A stretch of DNA of 64,000 nt from CAMDKS01 sp964402975 (GTDB lineage Bacteria; Bdellovibrionota_B; Oligoflexia; Oligoflexales; RGVZ01), in the NCBI GenBank assembly GCA_964402975.1, contig CAYOEM010000004.1:124001-188000 (forward strand). Reading direction: 5' to 3'. Positions within the stretch are counted from its first letter, which is position 1. The number at the start of each line of letters is the position of its first letter. A program made the position numbers and the translations under genes. The notes beneath the pieces were generated by a model. The model made no database searches, was not told the origin of the DNA, and worked only from the letters and a program-made list of their open reading frames with translations. Below, piece after piece: positions 9,604-19,211 of the stretch.

Positions 9604-10323
9604 ATGTGGATTGATGATCAAGTTCTCCAACACTATGACCAGGCCGTCTGTACGAAGGTATTCGTTCCGGATTTTTCGGCGGTCGTACTAGGTAGTGCAA
9701 ATGACGCTGATCTCGAGGTAAATCTGCAGTCTTGTGCCGAAAAGGGTGTGCCTGTCCTGCGCCGCTACGGTGGCGGAGGGACCGTGGTGTTATATCCCGG
9801 ATGTGTGGTTGTGAGTATTGGTTGCTGGGTGAAAGATCAGTTTAATAATTCGAAGTATTTTAAAGGTATTAATCAAGCCCTGATCATGGCACTGGGCAAG
9901 CAGTGGCCTGTCATGCGAGATCTCGGACAAGCTGGCATCAGTGATATTGTTTTTGGAGAAAAAAAGGTAGCCGGGACCTCACTCTTTAGAAGCCGAAACT
10001 ACTTGCTGTATCAGGCGAGTATACTCGTGGATCTGGATATTGTTCTTGTTTCCCAGCTACTGCGGCATCCGACAAAAGAGCCTGATTACCGGCAAGGTCG
10101 CGCTCACTCAGAGTTTTTAGCTGGTTTAATCGACGTTGATTCCAGCGTAACGTCGGCAGCTGCCGTTGTTCGATCGCTCGAACGACATCTGTTACCAACT
10201 TTTAATGAGTCACTCGACGGCCAGCTGATACAGCCAGACCAAGCCCAATATGGTGCGCTGGCTGCGCGCCTTGCGCGTGCTGAAAGCGCAACTGATCAGA
10301 CTTCCGTTTCGAAACCAACGTGA
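9604..10323 (+). CDS. Lipoate-protein ligase A family protein
   Basis: A BPL/LplA-fold protein that should attach lipoate or octanoate to lipoyl domains. The substrate loop RRYGGGGTVVLYPG matches the family RRxxGGGxV motif, and the catalytic lysine region GEKKVAGTSLFR is present. At 239 residues it lacks the separate C-terminal accessory domain of E. coli LplA. It lies 7 bases after mgtE and is likely the last gene of the ileS run. Its 3' end overlaps the convergent membrane-protein gene by 28 bases. Ligase, octanoyltransferase and amidotransferase members look alike, so the exact reaction is open. Confidence 0.8.
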   Translation: MWIDDQVLQHYDQAVCTKVFVPDFSAVVLGSANDADLEVNLQSCAEKGVPVLRRYGGGGTVVLYPGCVVVSIGCWVKDQFNNSKYFKGINQALIMALGKQWPVMRDLGQAGISDIVFGEKKVAGTSLFRSRNYLLYQASILVDLDIVLVSQLLRHPTKEPDYRQGRAHSEFLAGLIDVDSSVTSAAAVVRSLERHLLPTFNESLDGQLIQPDQAQYGALAARLARAESATDQTSVSKPT

Positions 10324-11183
10324 TTTTTCGGGGCTGTGCTCAGGTGTAATGTGGCCGCAGTAAATGGTATCGCCACAGCAAGCCAGAAGGCGTCAAATAT
10401 TGTTTTCAGTAATAGCGAAACAAAATGGCCCAGGGACATTTTCAGTCCCAAAAAATTGACGTCGCTTTCGAGAGAGCCCGCTGGGATTTCTAGCCAGACA
10501 TCCATGACCAACCCGAAGTTCACAATCAGAGAAAACGTCAAAAGCAACGATAGAAAAGTTCCCGCCACAAACAACACGTTTAAAAAAATTGGCCATCGAC
10601 CGTAAGGTGTTGGTTCAGCGTACCTAAGAAATAACGTATCCCATGCGGTGCGAAATCCACCTTTATGAGTCACGGTTAGCGTCACTGGCAACATGAGTAG
10701 CATGGATATGCCAATCGTTCCTGCAAGGGGCACGACAGCGATAATTGGCATGATCATGATCAAAAAAACAAATACTCCCAACCCCTTGGTCACTAGAATT
10801 CGAAGGGCTCGAACACTAACATCACGGACCGATGACGGGCGGCTCTCAAAGTAGTCAACACTAGTACGCGCGATGGCAAGAATGCCCACGCAGCCCATGA
10901 GTATGGCGGCGGCGCCGACCGGAAAAACCTGACTCAAAATCAGGGAGACGACATTTTCGATAATCTGGATGGCGGGTGCGTTTGATTGAGATTTGGCAAG
11001 GTCTACACCCAATGAAGCAACGTGGGACCACGTCACACTCAGAAGTAAATCGGGGAGTAGCAAAAAAATAAACGCTATTAAAAACAAATCCTTACGTCGA
11101 TTGCCGAGGGCTTCTAGGCCGTAGCTAAAAATAAGGCGCAGCGGGCTTTTGGTAACGTTGGTGGACAAACCTGTACTCCTCAT
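10296..11183 (-). CDS. Multi-pass membrane protein of unknown function
   Basis: I do not recognise a family. The 295-residue protein has about five to six hydrophobic segments (near residues 35-55, 85-110, 135-180, 205-235, 270-290), suggesting a polytopic inner-membrane protein. An AGGAG Shine-Dalgarno lies inside the first codons (ATGAGGAG) and would be well placed for a TTG at residue 6, so the true start may be a few codons later. Its start is only 24 bases from queE, on the opposite strand, so the two share a very short divergent control region. Confidence 0.7.
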   Translation of the reverse strand: MRSTGLSTNVTKSPLRLIFSYGLEALGNRRKDLFLIAFIFLLLPDLLLSVTWSHVASLGVDLAKSQSNAPAIQIIENVVSLILSQVFPVGAAAILMGCVGILAIARTSVDYFESRPSSVRDVSVRALRILVTKGLGVFVFLIMIMPIIAVVPLAGTIGISMLLMLPVTLTVTHKGGFRTAWDTLFLRYAEPTPYGRWPIFLNVLFVAGTFLSLLLTFSLIVNFGLVMDVWLEIPAGSLESDVNFLGLKMSLGHFVSLLLKTIFDAFWLAVAIPFTAATLHLSTAPKNHVGFETEV

Positions 11184-11207
11184 CTATAAGGCGCTCTCGG
11201 AGACGCG

Positions 11208-11855
11208 ATGATGGCCGACCCCTTAATGATTACAGAGATATATGCATCTATTCAAGGCGAGTCTTCATATGCAGGCCTACCTTGCACTTTTGTGCGCCTC
11301 ACGGGTTGCCCCCTAAGGTGCCGATGGTGCGATACCGCCTACAGTTTTGAGGGCGGTAAGGCCATGAGTTTTGATGAGATTATGGCCGATGTGGCTAGGC
11401 AGCGGATTAAGCTGGTCGAATTAACAGGTGGTGAGCCCCTAGCACAAAAGGGATGCATCACTTTAGCGCACCAACTTTGTGAAGCTGGCTACAAAGTTTT
11501 GATTGAAACTGGTGGATCGGAAGATATCGCTCCTCTTGATTCGAGAGTCCACATCATTATGGATATCAAGTGTCCAGGCAGTGGAATGCAAGACCGTAAT
11601 CTGTGGGCCAATATCGACGCTTTGAAACCATCGGATGAAATAAAGTTTGTAGTCGCGGACCGTGCTGACTACGATTGGGCTTTGTTGTTGATAAAAAATC
11701 GCGATCTTGAGCGATTTAAACTTCTTTTTAGTCCGGCCTTTGGACTTCTACAGCCAAAAACGTTGGCGGAGTGGATGGTGGCTGATAAGCTGCAAGCCCG
11801 TCTTAACTTGCAGCAGCATAAGTATATATGGCATCCGCGGGCTAAAGGAGTTTAG
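11208..11855 (+). CDS. queE: 7-carboxy-7-deazaguanine synthase (radical SAM)
   Basis: QueE converts 6-carboxytetrahydropterin to 7-carboxy-7-deazaguanine in queuosine synthesis. The substrate-binding EIYASIQGESSYAG and the radical-SAM cysteine triplet CPLRCRWCDTAY (CxxxCxxC) are near the N-terminus, followed by LTGGEPL for SAM binding. At 215 residues it is normal for the family. The ATG at 11208 has GGAG about 8 bases upstream. The pathway partner queA lies 43 kb away in this window; queC, queD and queF are not seen. Confidence 0.95.
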   Translation: MMADPLMITEIYASIQGESSYAGLPCTFVRLTGCPLRCRWCDTAYSFEGGKAMSFDEIMADVARQRIKLVELTGGEPLAQKGCITLAHQLCEAGYKVLIETGGSEDIAPLDSRVHIIMDIKCPGSGMQDRNLWANIDALKPSDEIKFVVADRADYDWALLLIKNRDLERFKLLFSPAFGLLQPKTLAEWMVADKLQARLNLQQHKYIWHPRAKGV

Positions 11856-11859
11856 CACG

Positions 11860-13095
11860 ATGCCCACCAACAAAGACTATCTGTCGAGACTCTCGTCTTT
11901 GGAATGCCATGACAGCACATACATTCCGGCACAAGATCCTATTGTTTTCTCAAGGGCCAAAGGGTCTTTGATTTGGGACGTTGAGGGTAGGGAGTTTATA
12001 GACTTGTGTGCTGGATTTGGTGCCTTGGCTTTAGGTCATGCCAGTGATGCCTTGCGAGATGTGACGAAAAAGTTTTCCGAGGAAATTCCACCGATCGAAC
12101 ATGGAATGGGCGATGTATACCCGGCCGAGGAAAAAGTTCTCTTCTTGGAAGCCCTTCAAGGCATGTTGCCACATGCTTACACAACCGGAGCGTTGGCTTT
12201 GGGCGGCGGTCAAGCAGTGGAAATTGCGATGAAGACGGCCATGTTGGCGACTGGAAAAACTGGATTCATCGTATTTGAAGAAGGCTACCATGGCCTTGAC
12301 TTGGGCGTCCTACCTTTGACGGCGCGCCATGACTTTCGAGCGCCATTTAAAGCTTGGCTTGCAGAAGAAAAAGTTATTCGCGTTCCTTACGGCTGCGCAA
12401 TTCAGCAGATCCACGACGCGATAAAACAACTAGCCCCCCATGGACTTGCGGCCATAGTGGTTGAGCCACTCCAAGGTCGGGCTGGAGTAAAACTACCCCC
12501 AGACGGCTGGCTTTCCATGCTGGCCCAGACAGCCCACACTGGTGGAGGACTTCTTGTTTTTGATGAGATTTTTACGGGATTTGGCCGATTAGGTCAGATC
12601 ACAGCCGCCGAGACCGTCGATGCAGATATCCTGTGTTTTGGAAAAGCCATAGGAGGTGGATTTCCCGTATCCGCTTGCTTTGCAAAAAAACACGTGATGG
12701 ATGCGTGGCCGAAAAGTACGGGCGAAGCCATCCACACGGGAACATTTTTCGGCCACCCCTTCAGCCTAGCGGTTGGTCGGCGCACGCTGAGTGAGATCAG
12801 CAGGCTGAACTTGTGTCAGCGTTCACTCGAGCTAGGCGAAAAAGCAAAGCTTAGATTAATTCAAAAGATCGGATCAAACCCTAAAGTCAAAGATATTCGT
12901 GGACAGGCCTTGATGATGGGAGTCGAATTCCACGATATTGGATTTGGAGCAAAGATGATGGACCGGCTACGAAAGGCTGGGGTGATTGCATTGCCGTCCG
13001 GTCGAGATGGTCGTGTACTGTCCTTGAGTCCAGCACTGAACATCCCAGAGACCGTTTTATTCGAATCGATCGATCGTTTAGCTCAATGCCTCTAA
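11860..13095 (+). CDS. Class III PLP-dependent aminotransferase
   Basis: The fold type I aminotransferase marks are clear: GGGQAVEIAMKTA near residue 110, a FDEIFTGFGRLG stretch containing the cofactor Asp, and the Schiff-base lysine in FGKAIGGGFPVSA, then HTGTFFGHPFSLAV. The ATG at 11860 is preferred over an upstream in-frame start because AAAGGAG sits 9 bases before it and the upstream residues overlap queE. It starts 4 bases after queE stops. Relatives include acetylornithine, GABA and diaminobutyrate aminotransferases, and no substrate can be assigned. The 3' end overlaps valS on the other strand by 18 bases. Confidence 0.85.
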   Translation: MPTNKDYLSRLSSLECHDSTYIPAQDPIVFSRAKGSLIWDVEGREFIDLCAGFGALALGHASDALRDVTKKFSEEIPPIEHGMGDVYPAEEKVLFLEALQGMLPHAYTTGALALGGGQAVEIAMKTAMLATGKTGFIVFEEGYHGLDLGVLPLTARHDFRAPFKAWLAEEKVIRVPYGCAIQQIHDAIKQLAPHGLAAIVVEPLQGRAGVKLPPDGWLSMLAQTAHTGGGLLVFDEIFTGFGRLGQITAAETVDADILCFGKAIGGGFPVSACFAKKHVMDAWPKSTGEAIHTGTFFGHPFSLAVGRRTLSEISRLNLCQRSLELGEKAKLRLIQKIGSNPKVKDIRGQALMMGVEFHDIGFGAKMMDRLRKAGVIALPSGRDGRVLSLSPALNIPETVLFESIDRLAQCL

Positions 13096-15735
13096 GTTTT
13101 GTTCAAGGCTTTTAAGTTGATTGGTCATATTTTCGACCTGTTCTTTAGTCTGTAAAACGACATCCTCGGGCGCGCGATCAGCAAAATTCGGATTACCAAG
13201 TTTTGCTTTTAGTCCGGCAAGAACTTTGGTGACGCGGTCGCGCTCGCCGCTGAGACGTTTTTTCTCCGCAGTAATGTCAATGATTCCATTGGCCGGTATA
13301 TAGGCCTCAAAGCCTTTGCCGATTGTTACGAGGGATTGACCAGGGCGTTTAATATCGGGAGCAGCAGATATATCGCGTACCGAGGCCAGACGTTTAACCA
13401 GTGGAGATACATCCATCACGATTTTACTCAAGGCCGCATCAGCTCGCATGTGAACGTCGACAGTTTCTTTTGGGTTTATTTGCGCCAAAGCACGTGTTGA
13501 GCGTACACCTGTAATCAGCTCTTGCACGAGAGACCAAGCGTCTCCCGCCTCTTTGAATCGCATCAGCTTGGAGCCATCTGGGTAATCAGCAATCACAAGA
13601 CTCTCAGGCCGAATCCAGGCGGGATGAGCTGGAAGCCGGTGCCACAGTTCTTCTGTAATAAATGGCATGACAGGCGAGAAAAATCTGAGAATACCTTCAA
13701 ATACATAAACAAGGACACTGACAGCCTGTGATTTCTCTTTTTCATTCTGTCCCGTCAGAGCTTCCTTCGCACACTCAAGCCCCCAATCGCAATAACTTCC
13801 CCACGTGAAATGATACATACGGTTAATAGCCTCATTAACGCGGAATTGGCCCAGTAGCTTTTCAACATCATCGGCGGCACGCGCAAATTCTTCCACGAGC
13901 CATTTGCTCGCTAAGTCTAAGCGCTCTGGATCAAGCGGTTCGATCTTCGCGTCTTTTGACGTATAACGCATAAGGAATCGCGCTGAATTCCAAAGTTTAT
14001 TAACAAATCTAGCTCCGTGTTCGAAATCACCGACTTCCATGCGCACACGTCCACCCAGCGGAGATAATGCTACACCGGTAAACCTTAGAGCGTCTGTCCC
14101 GTGTTTTGAAATGATGTCAAGCGGGTCAATCCCGTTGCCTAGAGTTTTTGAAAACTTACGGCCCTGCTTGTCACAAATGGTGGCGGCCATGTAGACGTCT
14201 TTGAACGGTACTTTGCCTTGAGTTTTAAGCCCAACCATCACCATTCTTGCGACCCACAGAAACAAAATCTCGTTGGCGGTGACAAGTGTATCGGTAGGAT
14301 AAAAGTACTGAAGATCTTTTGTTTTCTCTGGCCAACCAAATGGGGAAATTGGCCACAGCCAGCTGCTAAACCAAGTGTCTAAAACATCTTCATCTTGCTT
14401 AATATCAGCCGAACCACAAGCCTCGCACTTTGAAGGGTCATCCATACCCGTTGTTATTCCGTCGCAGGCCTTGCAATACCATATAGGGATTCGATGGCCC
14501 CACCAAATTTGGCGGCTGATACACCAGTCTTGAATATTCTCCAGCCAATGCAGATAGGTCTTCTTCCAAAGATCAGGATGGAACTTCAACTCGCCACTCT
14601 TAGCCGCTTCGATAGCTGGACCCGCCAGATCTTTCATTTTCACAAACCACTGCATCGATAGTCGAGGCTCGATAATCGCTTTGGATCTGTCTGAATGCGG
14701 GACCGCGTTGCGGTGCGTCTCGTCTTTTATGTAAAGTCCAAGCTCTTTCATTCCTTTAACGACTTCTTTTCGTGCGACGAATCGATCGAGTCCCTTGAAA
14801 CGGGTCGGGCAATTATCCGCAATTGTGCCGTCGTCATTCATGATATTAATAAACGGCAGGTTGTGACGCTTACCCATTTCGAAGTCATTAAAATCGTGTG
14901 CAGGTGTAATTTTGACACAGCCCGTACCAAAATCAGATGCTACATAGCCGTCTGCAATGATGGGAATCATGCGATCTGTAAATGGTAATTTAACGTGCTT
15001 GCCAACGAGATGCTTATAACGCTCGTCATCTGGATTTACCGCCACGGCCGTATCACCGAGCATGGTCTCCGGACGGGTCGTGGCAATCGGGATAAATTCC
15101 CCGGCCAGCTCAGCGATGGGATAATTAAAATGCCAAAGGGTGGCATTCATTTCCACGGACTCGATTTCGTCATCACTAATGGCCGTCTTTAACGCAGGGT
15201 CCCAATTCACTAGGCGTTGGCCGCGGTAGACGAGTCCTTCCTTATAAAGCTGAACAAAAATCGCCCTGACAGCTTTGCTTAGCTGTGGGTCCATGGTGTA
15301 TGCCTCACGGTCCCAGTCGCAGGAGAATCCCATGGAGCGAAACTGTTCAGTGATCATTCCACCATATTTATCCTTCCAAGCATGAAGACGTTTGAGCATC
15401 TCCTCGCGGCCAATTTGCTGGCGAGTCTTACCCTCTTCTTTCTCCAGAGACTTTTCGACCATCATTTGGGTCGCAATGCCGGCGTGATCTGTGCCCGGCA
15501 GCCATAGGGCATTAAATCCTTTCATTCGCTTCCAGCGCACTAAAATATCTTGGATGGTGTATGTCGTACCGTGGCCCATGTGCAGCTGACTCGTCACGTT
15601 GGGTGGCGGCATGAGAATCGTATAGGGCTTCTTCGTGCTATTGGTCGCGGCTTTGAAAAAGCCTCCCTTTAACCAATATTGGTACCAGTGCTTTTCAAAA
15701 ACCTTTGGATCGTACGTGGTTTCCATGTCGGACAT
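13078..15735 (-). CDS. valS: Valyl-tRNA synthetase
   Basis: Class I synthetase charging tRNA-Val. The HIGH motif is HMGH in PPPNVTSQLHMGHGTTY near residue 45, LPGTDHAGIATQ follows, GRKFSKTLGNGIDP carries the KMSKS-like loop, and DVLDTWFSSWLWP is typical. The C-terminal arm is the coiled coil of ValRS (KKRLSGERDRVTKVLAGLKAKLGNPNF). The start at 15735 (MSDMETTYDPK) has AGAGG about 10 bases upstream; the frame stays open 69 bases further up, but those residues are not family-like. No leader element such as a T-box is seen in the 143-base upstream gap. Confidence 0.95.
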   Translation of the reverse strand: MSDMETTYDPKVFEKHWYQYWLKGGFFKAATNSTKKPYTILMPPPNVTSQLHMGHGTTYTIQDILVRWKRMKGFNALWLPGTDHAGIATQMMVEKSLEKEEGKTRQQIGREEMLKRLHAWKDKYGGMITEQFRSMGFSCDWDREAYTMDPQLSKAVRAIFVQLYKEGLVYRGQRLVNWDPALKTAISDDEIESVEMNATLWHFNYPIAELAGEFIPIATTRPETMLGDTAVAVNPDDERYKHLVGKHVKLPFTDRMIPIIADGYVASDFGTGCVKITPAHDFNDFEMGKRHNLPFINIMNDDGTIADNCPTRFKGLDRFVARKEVVKGMKELGLYIKDETHRNAVPHSDRSKAIIEPRLSMQWFVKMKDLAGPAIEAAKSGELKFHPDLWKKTYLHWLENIQDWCISRQIWWGHRIPIWYCKACDGITTGMDDPSKCEACGSADIKQDEDVLDTWFSSWLWPISPFGWPEKTKDLQYFYPTDTLVTANEILFLWVARMVMVGLKTQGKVPFKDVYMAATICDKQGRKFSKTLGNGIDPLDIISKHGTDALRFTGVALSPLGGRVRMEVGDFEHGARFVNKLWNSARFLMRYTSKDAKIEPLDPERLDLASKWLVEEFARAADDVEKLLGQFRVNEAINRMYHFTWGSYCDWGLECAKEALTGQNEKEKSQAVSVLVYVFEGILRFFSPVMPFITEELWHRLPAHPAWIRPESLVIADYPDGSKLMRFKEAGDAWSLVQELITGVRSTRALAQINPKETVDVHMRADAALSKIVMDVSPLVKRLASVRDISAAPDIKRPGQSLVTIGKGFEAYIPANGIIDITAEKKRLSGERDRVTKVLAGLKAKLGNPNFADRAPEDVVLQTKEQVENMTNQLKSLEQNLEALS

Positions 15736-15878
15736 ACAAAAACCTCTTTTCGAAGCTTGCTCGGTCATTTCAGACGAAAAAAAGGTCCGAAGGCTCAGCC
15801 TCACTTGGAGTCGTCTGAAACCCTTGTTTGTAACATAATTGTGCTCTGATTGGGAGTAAATTGGCGGGGGTGTTGACC

Positions 15879-16706
15879 CTAACGCTGGCTGGAGGATGCT
15901 GATTGCTGGGAGGCAGACTGCAGGATTAGACGGGCGGTAGAATTGGCATCACACGCCGACCCTGTGCACCCGTATATTTTCTGGATCCTCTGGATGTCGC
16001 CTATGGATAAAGAGCGGTTTGCAAGACCCTCCCCAATCATAATGCTAGGGTTCATGATCGAAGAGCTATCGTAGTCTTCAGGAATGTGCGCTAGACCCAG
16101 CCAATGACCCAATTCATGAGTGGCAAGGCTCTGCATATCGACGATTTCTCGCTGGTCAATGGGACCTTGTTTTAAAGCGTCTGACATGAAGTAAAGTTCA
16201 TGGTTGTAGCGAATATCTGCGGCGTCGATGGTCTGATAGTAGTTGTTTGGATTATTCCATATTGTTGTCGCCAACACGACACTGCGTTTTCCCGTTTTTC
16301 CCCAATTTTTATCGAAATAGTTGCCGTTGACGCCGTCTTTTAATGATGAATAAAGATCGGGAAAAGAATCACCAGTGACGGCCATGTGTTTCCCGTCATA
16401 GCGAAATAGCTTTTTACCGACAGCAGTCTCCCAGGTCTTCATGGCAGCAAGAAGCAGATTTAGTTGTTGCTCTGACATCGTGGGGTCAGATCTAAAAGGT
16501 ATAGGAAGACCCTTCCAGCCGCCCGGCGCATGCAAGCCAAATTCGACTGAATTAGGATCCTCGCTGTTTGCCAGCTGTGTTCCGCTTGGTTTAGAGTGGT
16601 CGTCGTGAAGGCTTGCCTTATACATCTGCGCGCCACAGGCAATAAAGTTTGTGAACGCTGCAACGAGCGCGCCTATGACCAATAAGTACTTAGTGCCTAA
16701 GCCCAA
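15879..16706 (-). CDS. Matrixin-like metzincin metalloprotease, predicted lipoprotein
   Basis: The extended zinc motif HELGHWLGLAH (HExxHxxGxxH) near residue 200 and a following Met-turn SSIMNPSIM identify a metzincin, most like matrixins. The N-terminus is a signal peptide with a lipobox-like FIAC at about residue 24, so it is probably an exported, lipid-anchored protease. It starts with TTG, supported by GGGGGC a few bases upstream. At 275 residues it is a single catalytic domain after a roughly 30-residue linker, with a short Ser/Gln tail; no propeptide cysteine switch is obvious. Confidence 0.82.
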   Translation of the reverse strand: MGLGTKYLLVIGALVAAFTNFIACGAQMYKASLHDDHSKPSGTQLANSEDPNSVEFGLHAPGGWKGLPIPFRSDPTMSEQQLNLLLAAMKTWETAVGKKLFRYDGKHMAVTGDSFPDLYSSLKDGVNGNYFDKNWGKTGKRSVVLATTIWNNPNNYYQTIDAADIRYNHELYFMSDALKQGPIDQREIVDMQSLATHELGHWLGLAHIPEDYDSSSIMNPSIMIGEGLANRSLSIGDIQRIQKIYGCTGSACDANSTARLILQSASQQSASSSQR

Positions 16707-16825
16707 AATCGCCCCCTGATATCAACACTTTATCCACAGCGCGGCCGTCCGACCTGCCCGCGTAAGATGGATTCGGAGCATAAGCTAAGAATGCTGAGCA
16801 TCTTTAAAAAATTGATTAATATTAG

Positions 16826-18592
16826 CTACTTAGACTGGGATAAAACCACAGCCTTTATTCTGCGTACACCGCGACTCGAGGCTTCTTCCTTTTGAATTTT
16901 AAAGCCACCGAGCTCTTTTGTATTTTTGACGTGAGGGCCACCGCAAACCTCCGTGGAGAAATCCCCCATGAAATAAACATTAACCCTCTCACCGTAACGA
17001 TCCTCAAACAAACCAATGGCTCCGGCCTGTTTGGCCTCATCAAGGGACATATCTTTTAGATCGATATCAAGCCCTCGCCTAATCTGCTCATTTACCATGT
17101 CTTCGACGGCTTTAACCTGTTCAGTTGTCATTTTATCGGGGTGACTGAAGTCAAAGCGTAGTCTTTCAGGTGTAATATTGCTGCCTTTTTGCGCCACATG
17201 AGGACCAAGTACGCGGCGGAGTGCCTCGTGAAGTAAGTGCGTTGCGGTGTGAAGCTTTGTGCTTTCCTCGGATGTATCGGCAAGTCCACCTTTGAAAAGC
17301 TTCTCGCCAGCAGTCCTACTTTTGGCCTGATGCTCTTCAAAGGCTTTGTTGTAGGTTTCAACATCCACAGTTAGTCCGCGCTCCTTGGCGATTTCTTGAG
17401 TGACTTCGAGCGGAAAACCAAAAGTTTCAAACATGAAAAAAGCTAATTTACCGTCGATCATGTTGCCGTTAATTTTGGTTAGCTCTTTTTCAAAATGCTT
17501 CAGACCTTGCCCCAGGGCCTTGGAGAATTTTTCTTCCTCCTCACGCATCGCACCAACGATACTATTTCGTTTACTCGTCAGCTCAGGATAGTGACCATCG
17601 TAGGCTTTCATAAACGCATCAACCAGCTGATCGATGTAGTGTGGCTCGACGTGCGCTTTGTTGGCTAACCTGAAAGCTCGACGTAAAACTCGTCTTACGA
17701 TGTAGCCAGCACCAATGTTGAGCGGCGCCACGCCATCGGCTATCGCAAACATGGCGGCTTGAATATGATCGACGATGATGCGTTGTTCAGTAACCGGTAA
17801 CTGTGGCGCCTTTTGTTTAATGATCGCCATCGCTTCGTCATAAATACTCGATTCATAGACGCTCGTTGATCCACTCAGAATTGAACACACTCTGAGAAGT
17901 CCCATCCCAAAGTCAACGTTTGGCTTTGGCAACTTGATGAAGGTGCCGTCCTGCTTTTTTTCGTATTCCATAAACACGTTGTTGCAGATTTCAACGTATT
18001 TTCCGCACTTACAGGCTGGTGAGCACTCTGGGTTACCCAGCGTGCAATTTGGACGCGTTATGAAAAACGTTTCAGAGTCCGGCCCGCATGGCCCTGCGCC
18101 ACCGACAGGTCCCCAGAAGTTGTCCTCAAGACCTAGTTTGAAAATACGTTCCTTCGGTATTCCTAGTTTCAACCAGGCGTTATAACTCACATCATCAAAA
18201 GGTATTCCGTTCTCTCCGGCGAATACCGTGCAGGCAAGTTGCTCAGGTTTGAAGGGGAGTACTTTCGTCAAAAACTCGTGGGTCCAAGTGATTGCTTCTA
18301 CCTTAAAGTAGTCACCTAAACTCCAATTGCCGAGCATTTCAAAGAAGGTGCAGTGCCAGTCGTCGCCGACTTCATCAATGTCTTGAGTGCGGATACACTT
18401 CTGAGAATTGACAAGTCTTTTACCCGATGGATGCGGAGCTCCCATTAAAAATGGCACTAACGGGTGCATCCCAGCCGTTGTGAAAAGAACCGTAGGATCG
18501 TTTTCTGGCTGAAGAGAGCCAGATGGGATCTGTGTGTGAGCCTTCGATTTATAAAATTCAATGTACTTTCGCCGGAGCTCGCTAGCCTTCAT
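16826..18592 (-). CDS. alaS: Alanyl-tRNA synthetase, short form lacking the C-terminal domain
   Basis: Class II synthetase charging tRNA-Ala. The catalytic core (FTTAGMHPLVPFLMG, EMLGNWSLGDYFK, GPCGPDSE) and the editing domain with both metal-binding pieces (HTATHLLH near residue 450 and CGGPH at 550-554) are intact. It stops at 588 residues just after the editing domain, whereas typical bacterial AlaRS is about 870, so the C-Ala/DHHA1 domain is absent. A Cys-rich insert (CTLGNPECSPACKCGKY) lies near residue 185. The 16707-16825 interval shows no remnant of the missing part. It is 21 bases downstream of the FKBP gene, likely one operon. Confidence 0.9.
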   Translation of the reverse strand: MKASELRRKYIEFYKSKAHTQIPSGSLQPENDPTVLFTTAGMHPLVPFLMGAPHPSGKRLVNSQKCIRTQDIDEVGDDWHCTFFEMLGNWSLGDYFKVEAITWTHEFLTKVLPFKPEQLACTVFAGENGIPFDDVSYNAWLKLGIPKERIFKLGLEDNFWGPVGGAGPCGPDSETFFITRPNCTLGNPECSPACKCGKYVEICNNVFMEYEKKQDGTFIKLPKPNVDFGMGLLRVCSILSGSTSVYESSIYDEAMAIIKQKAPQLPVTEQRIIVDHIQAAMFAIADGVAPLNIGAGYIVRRVLRRAFRLANKAHVEPHYIDQLVDAFMKAYDGHYPELTSKRNSIVGAMREEEEKFSKALGQGLKHFEKELTKINGNMIDGKLAFFMFETFGFPLEVTQEIAKERGLTVDVETYNKAFEEHQAKSRTAGEKLFKGGLADTSEESTKLHTATHLLHEALRRVLGPHVAQKGSNITPERLRFDFSHPDKMTTEQVKAVEDMVNEQIRRGLDIDLKDMSLDEAKQAGAIGLFEDRYGERVNVYFMGDFSTEVCGGPHVKNTKELGGFKIQKEEASSRGVRRIKAVVLSQSK

Positions 18593-18613
18593 AAAAGTGC
18601 CCTTTATCGACCG

Positions 18614-19090
18614 TTATTCGACGCTCAAAAGCTCGACTTCAAATACAAGCGGCGCATTCGGGGGAATCACGCTACCAACACCTTTTTCACCGTATGCCAG
18701 GTTTGAGGGGATCGAGAGTCGTCGACGCTCTCCCACTTTCATGCCGTCAACGCCCTTGTCCCAGCCTGGAATTACTTGTCCTTGACCGAGAGTGAACGTG
18801 AAAGGAGCTTTGCGATTTTCGCTAGAGTCGAAGACTTTTCCATCAGTTAGCGTGCCGGTGTAATGAACCGTAACTTTTTTTCCGGACGCCGCTGCGGCAC
18901 CAGTGCCTGGTTTTAGTGTTTCGATTTTAAGTTCGATGAAATCTTGACCGGCCGCCGCACTCGTAGGCGCTGACGAGCTAGACGTATTGGAATCACCAGA
19001 GCACTTGGTGCAACTTGCCAAGTTGAAGGTTGTTAGAATGAGCGCAAGTGACAGAAGACTGCAACCAAGGGACGACTTAGGGGTAAGCAT
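18614..19090 (-). CDS. FKBP-type peptidyl-prolyl isomerase lipoprotein
   Basis: A periplasmic protein-folding helper. The N-terminus is a lipoprotein signal with FNLASC at about residue 27, then a Ser/Ala-rich linker, then one FKBP domain (about residues 55-158) with VTVHYTGTL, KVFDSSENR, LGQGQVIPGWDKGVDGMKVGE and the closing IPPNAPLVFEVELLSV. The active-site aromatic and Asp residues appear intact. ATG at 19090 has GGAG 10 bases upstream. It is upstream of alaS in the same direction. Confidence 0.92.
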   Translation of the reverse strand: MLTPKSSLGCSLLSLALILTTFNLASCTKCSGDSNTSSSSAPTSAAAGQDFIELKIETLKPGTGAAAASGKKVTVHYTGTLTDGKVFDSSENRKAPFTFTLGQGQVIPGWDKGVDGMKVGERRRLSIPSNLAYGEKGVGSVIPPNAPLVFEVELLSVE

Positions 19091-19211
19091 TTTTTTGCTC
19101 CATAACTTGTGAAACGTTCATACGATCGGGTTGACTCAAACGGGTGTCCGCCATTTTAGGGACTTCCCCACTAAGATGTCTAGAGGATTGTCTTTGCTGC
19201 TATTTTTAAGA

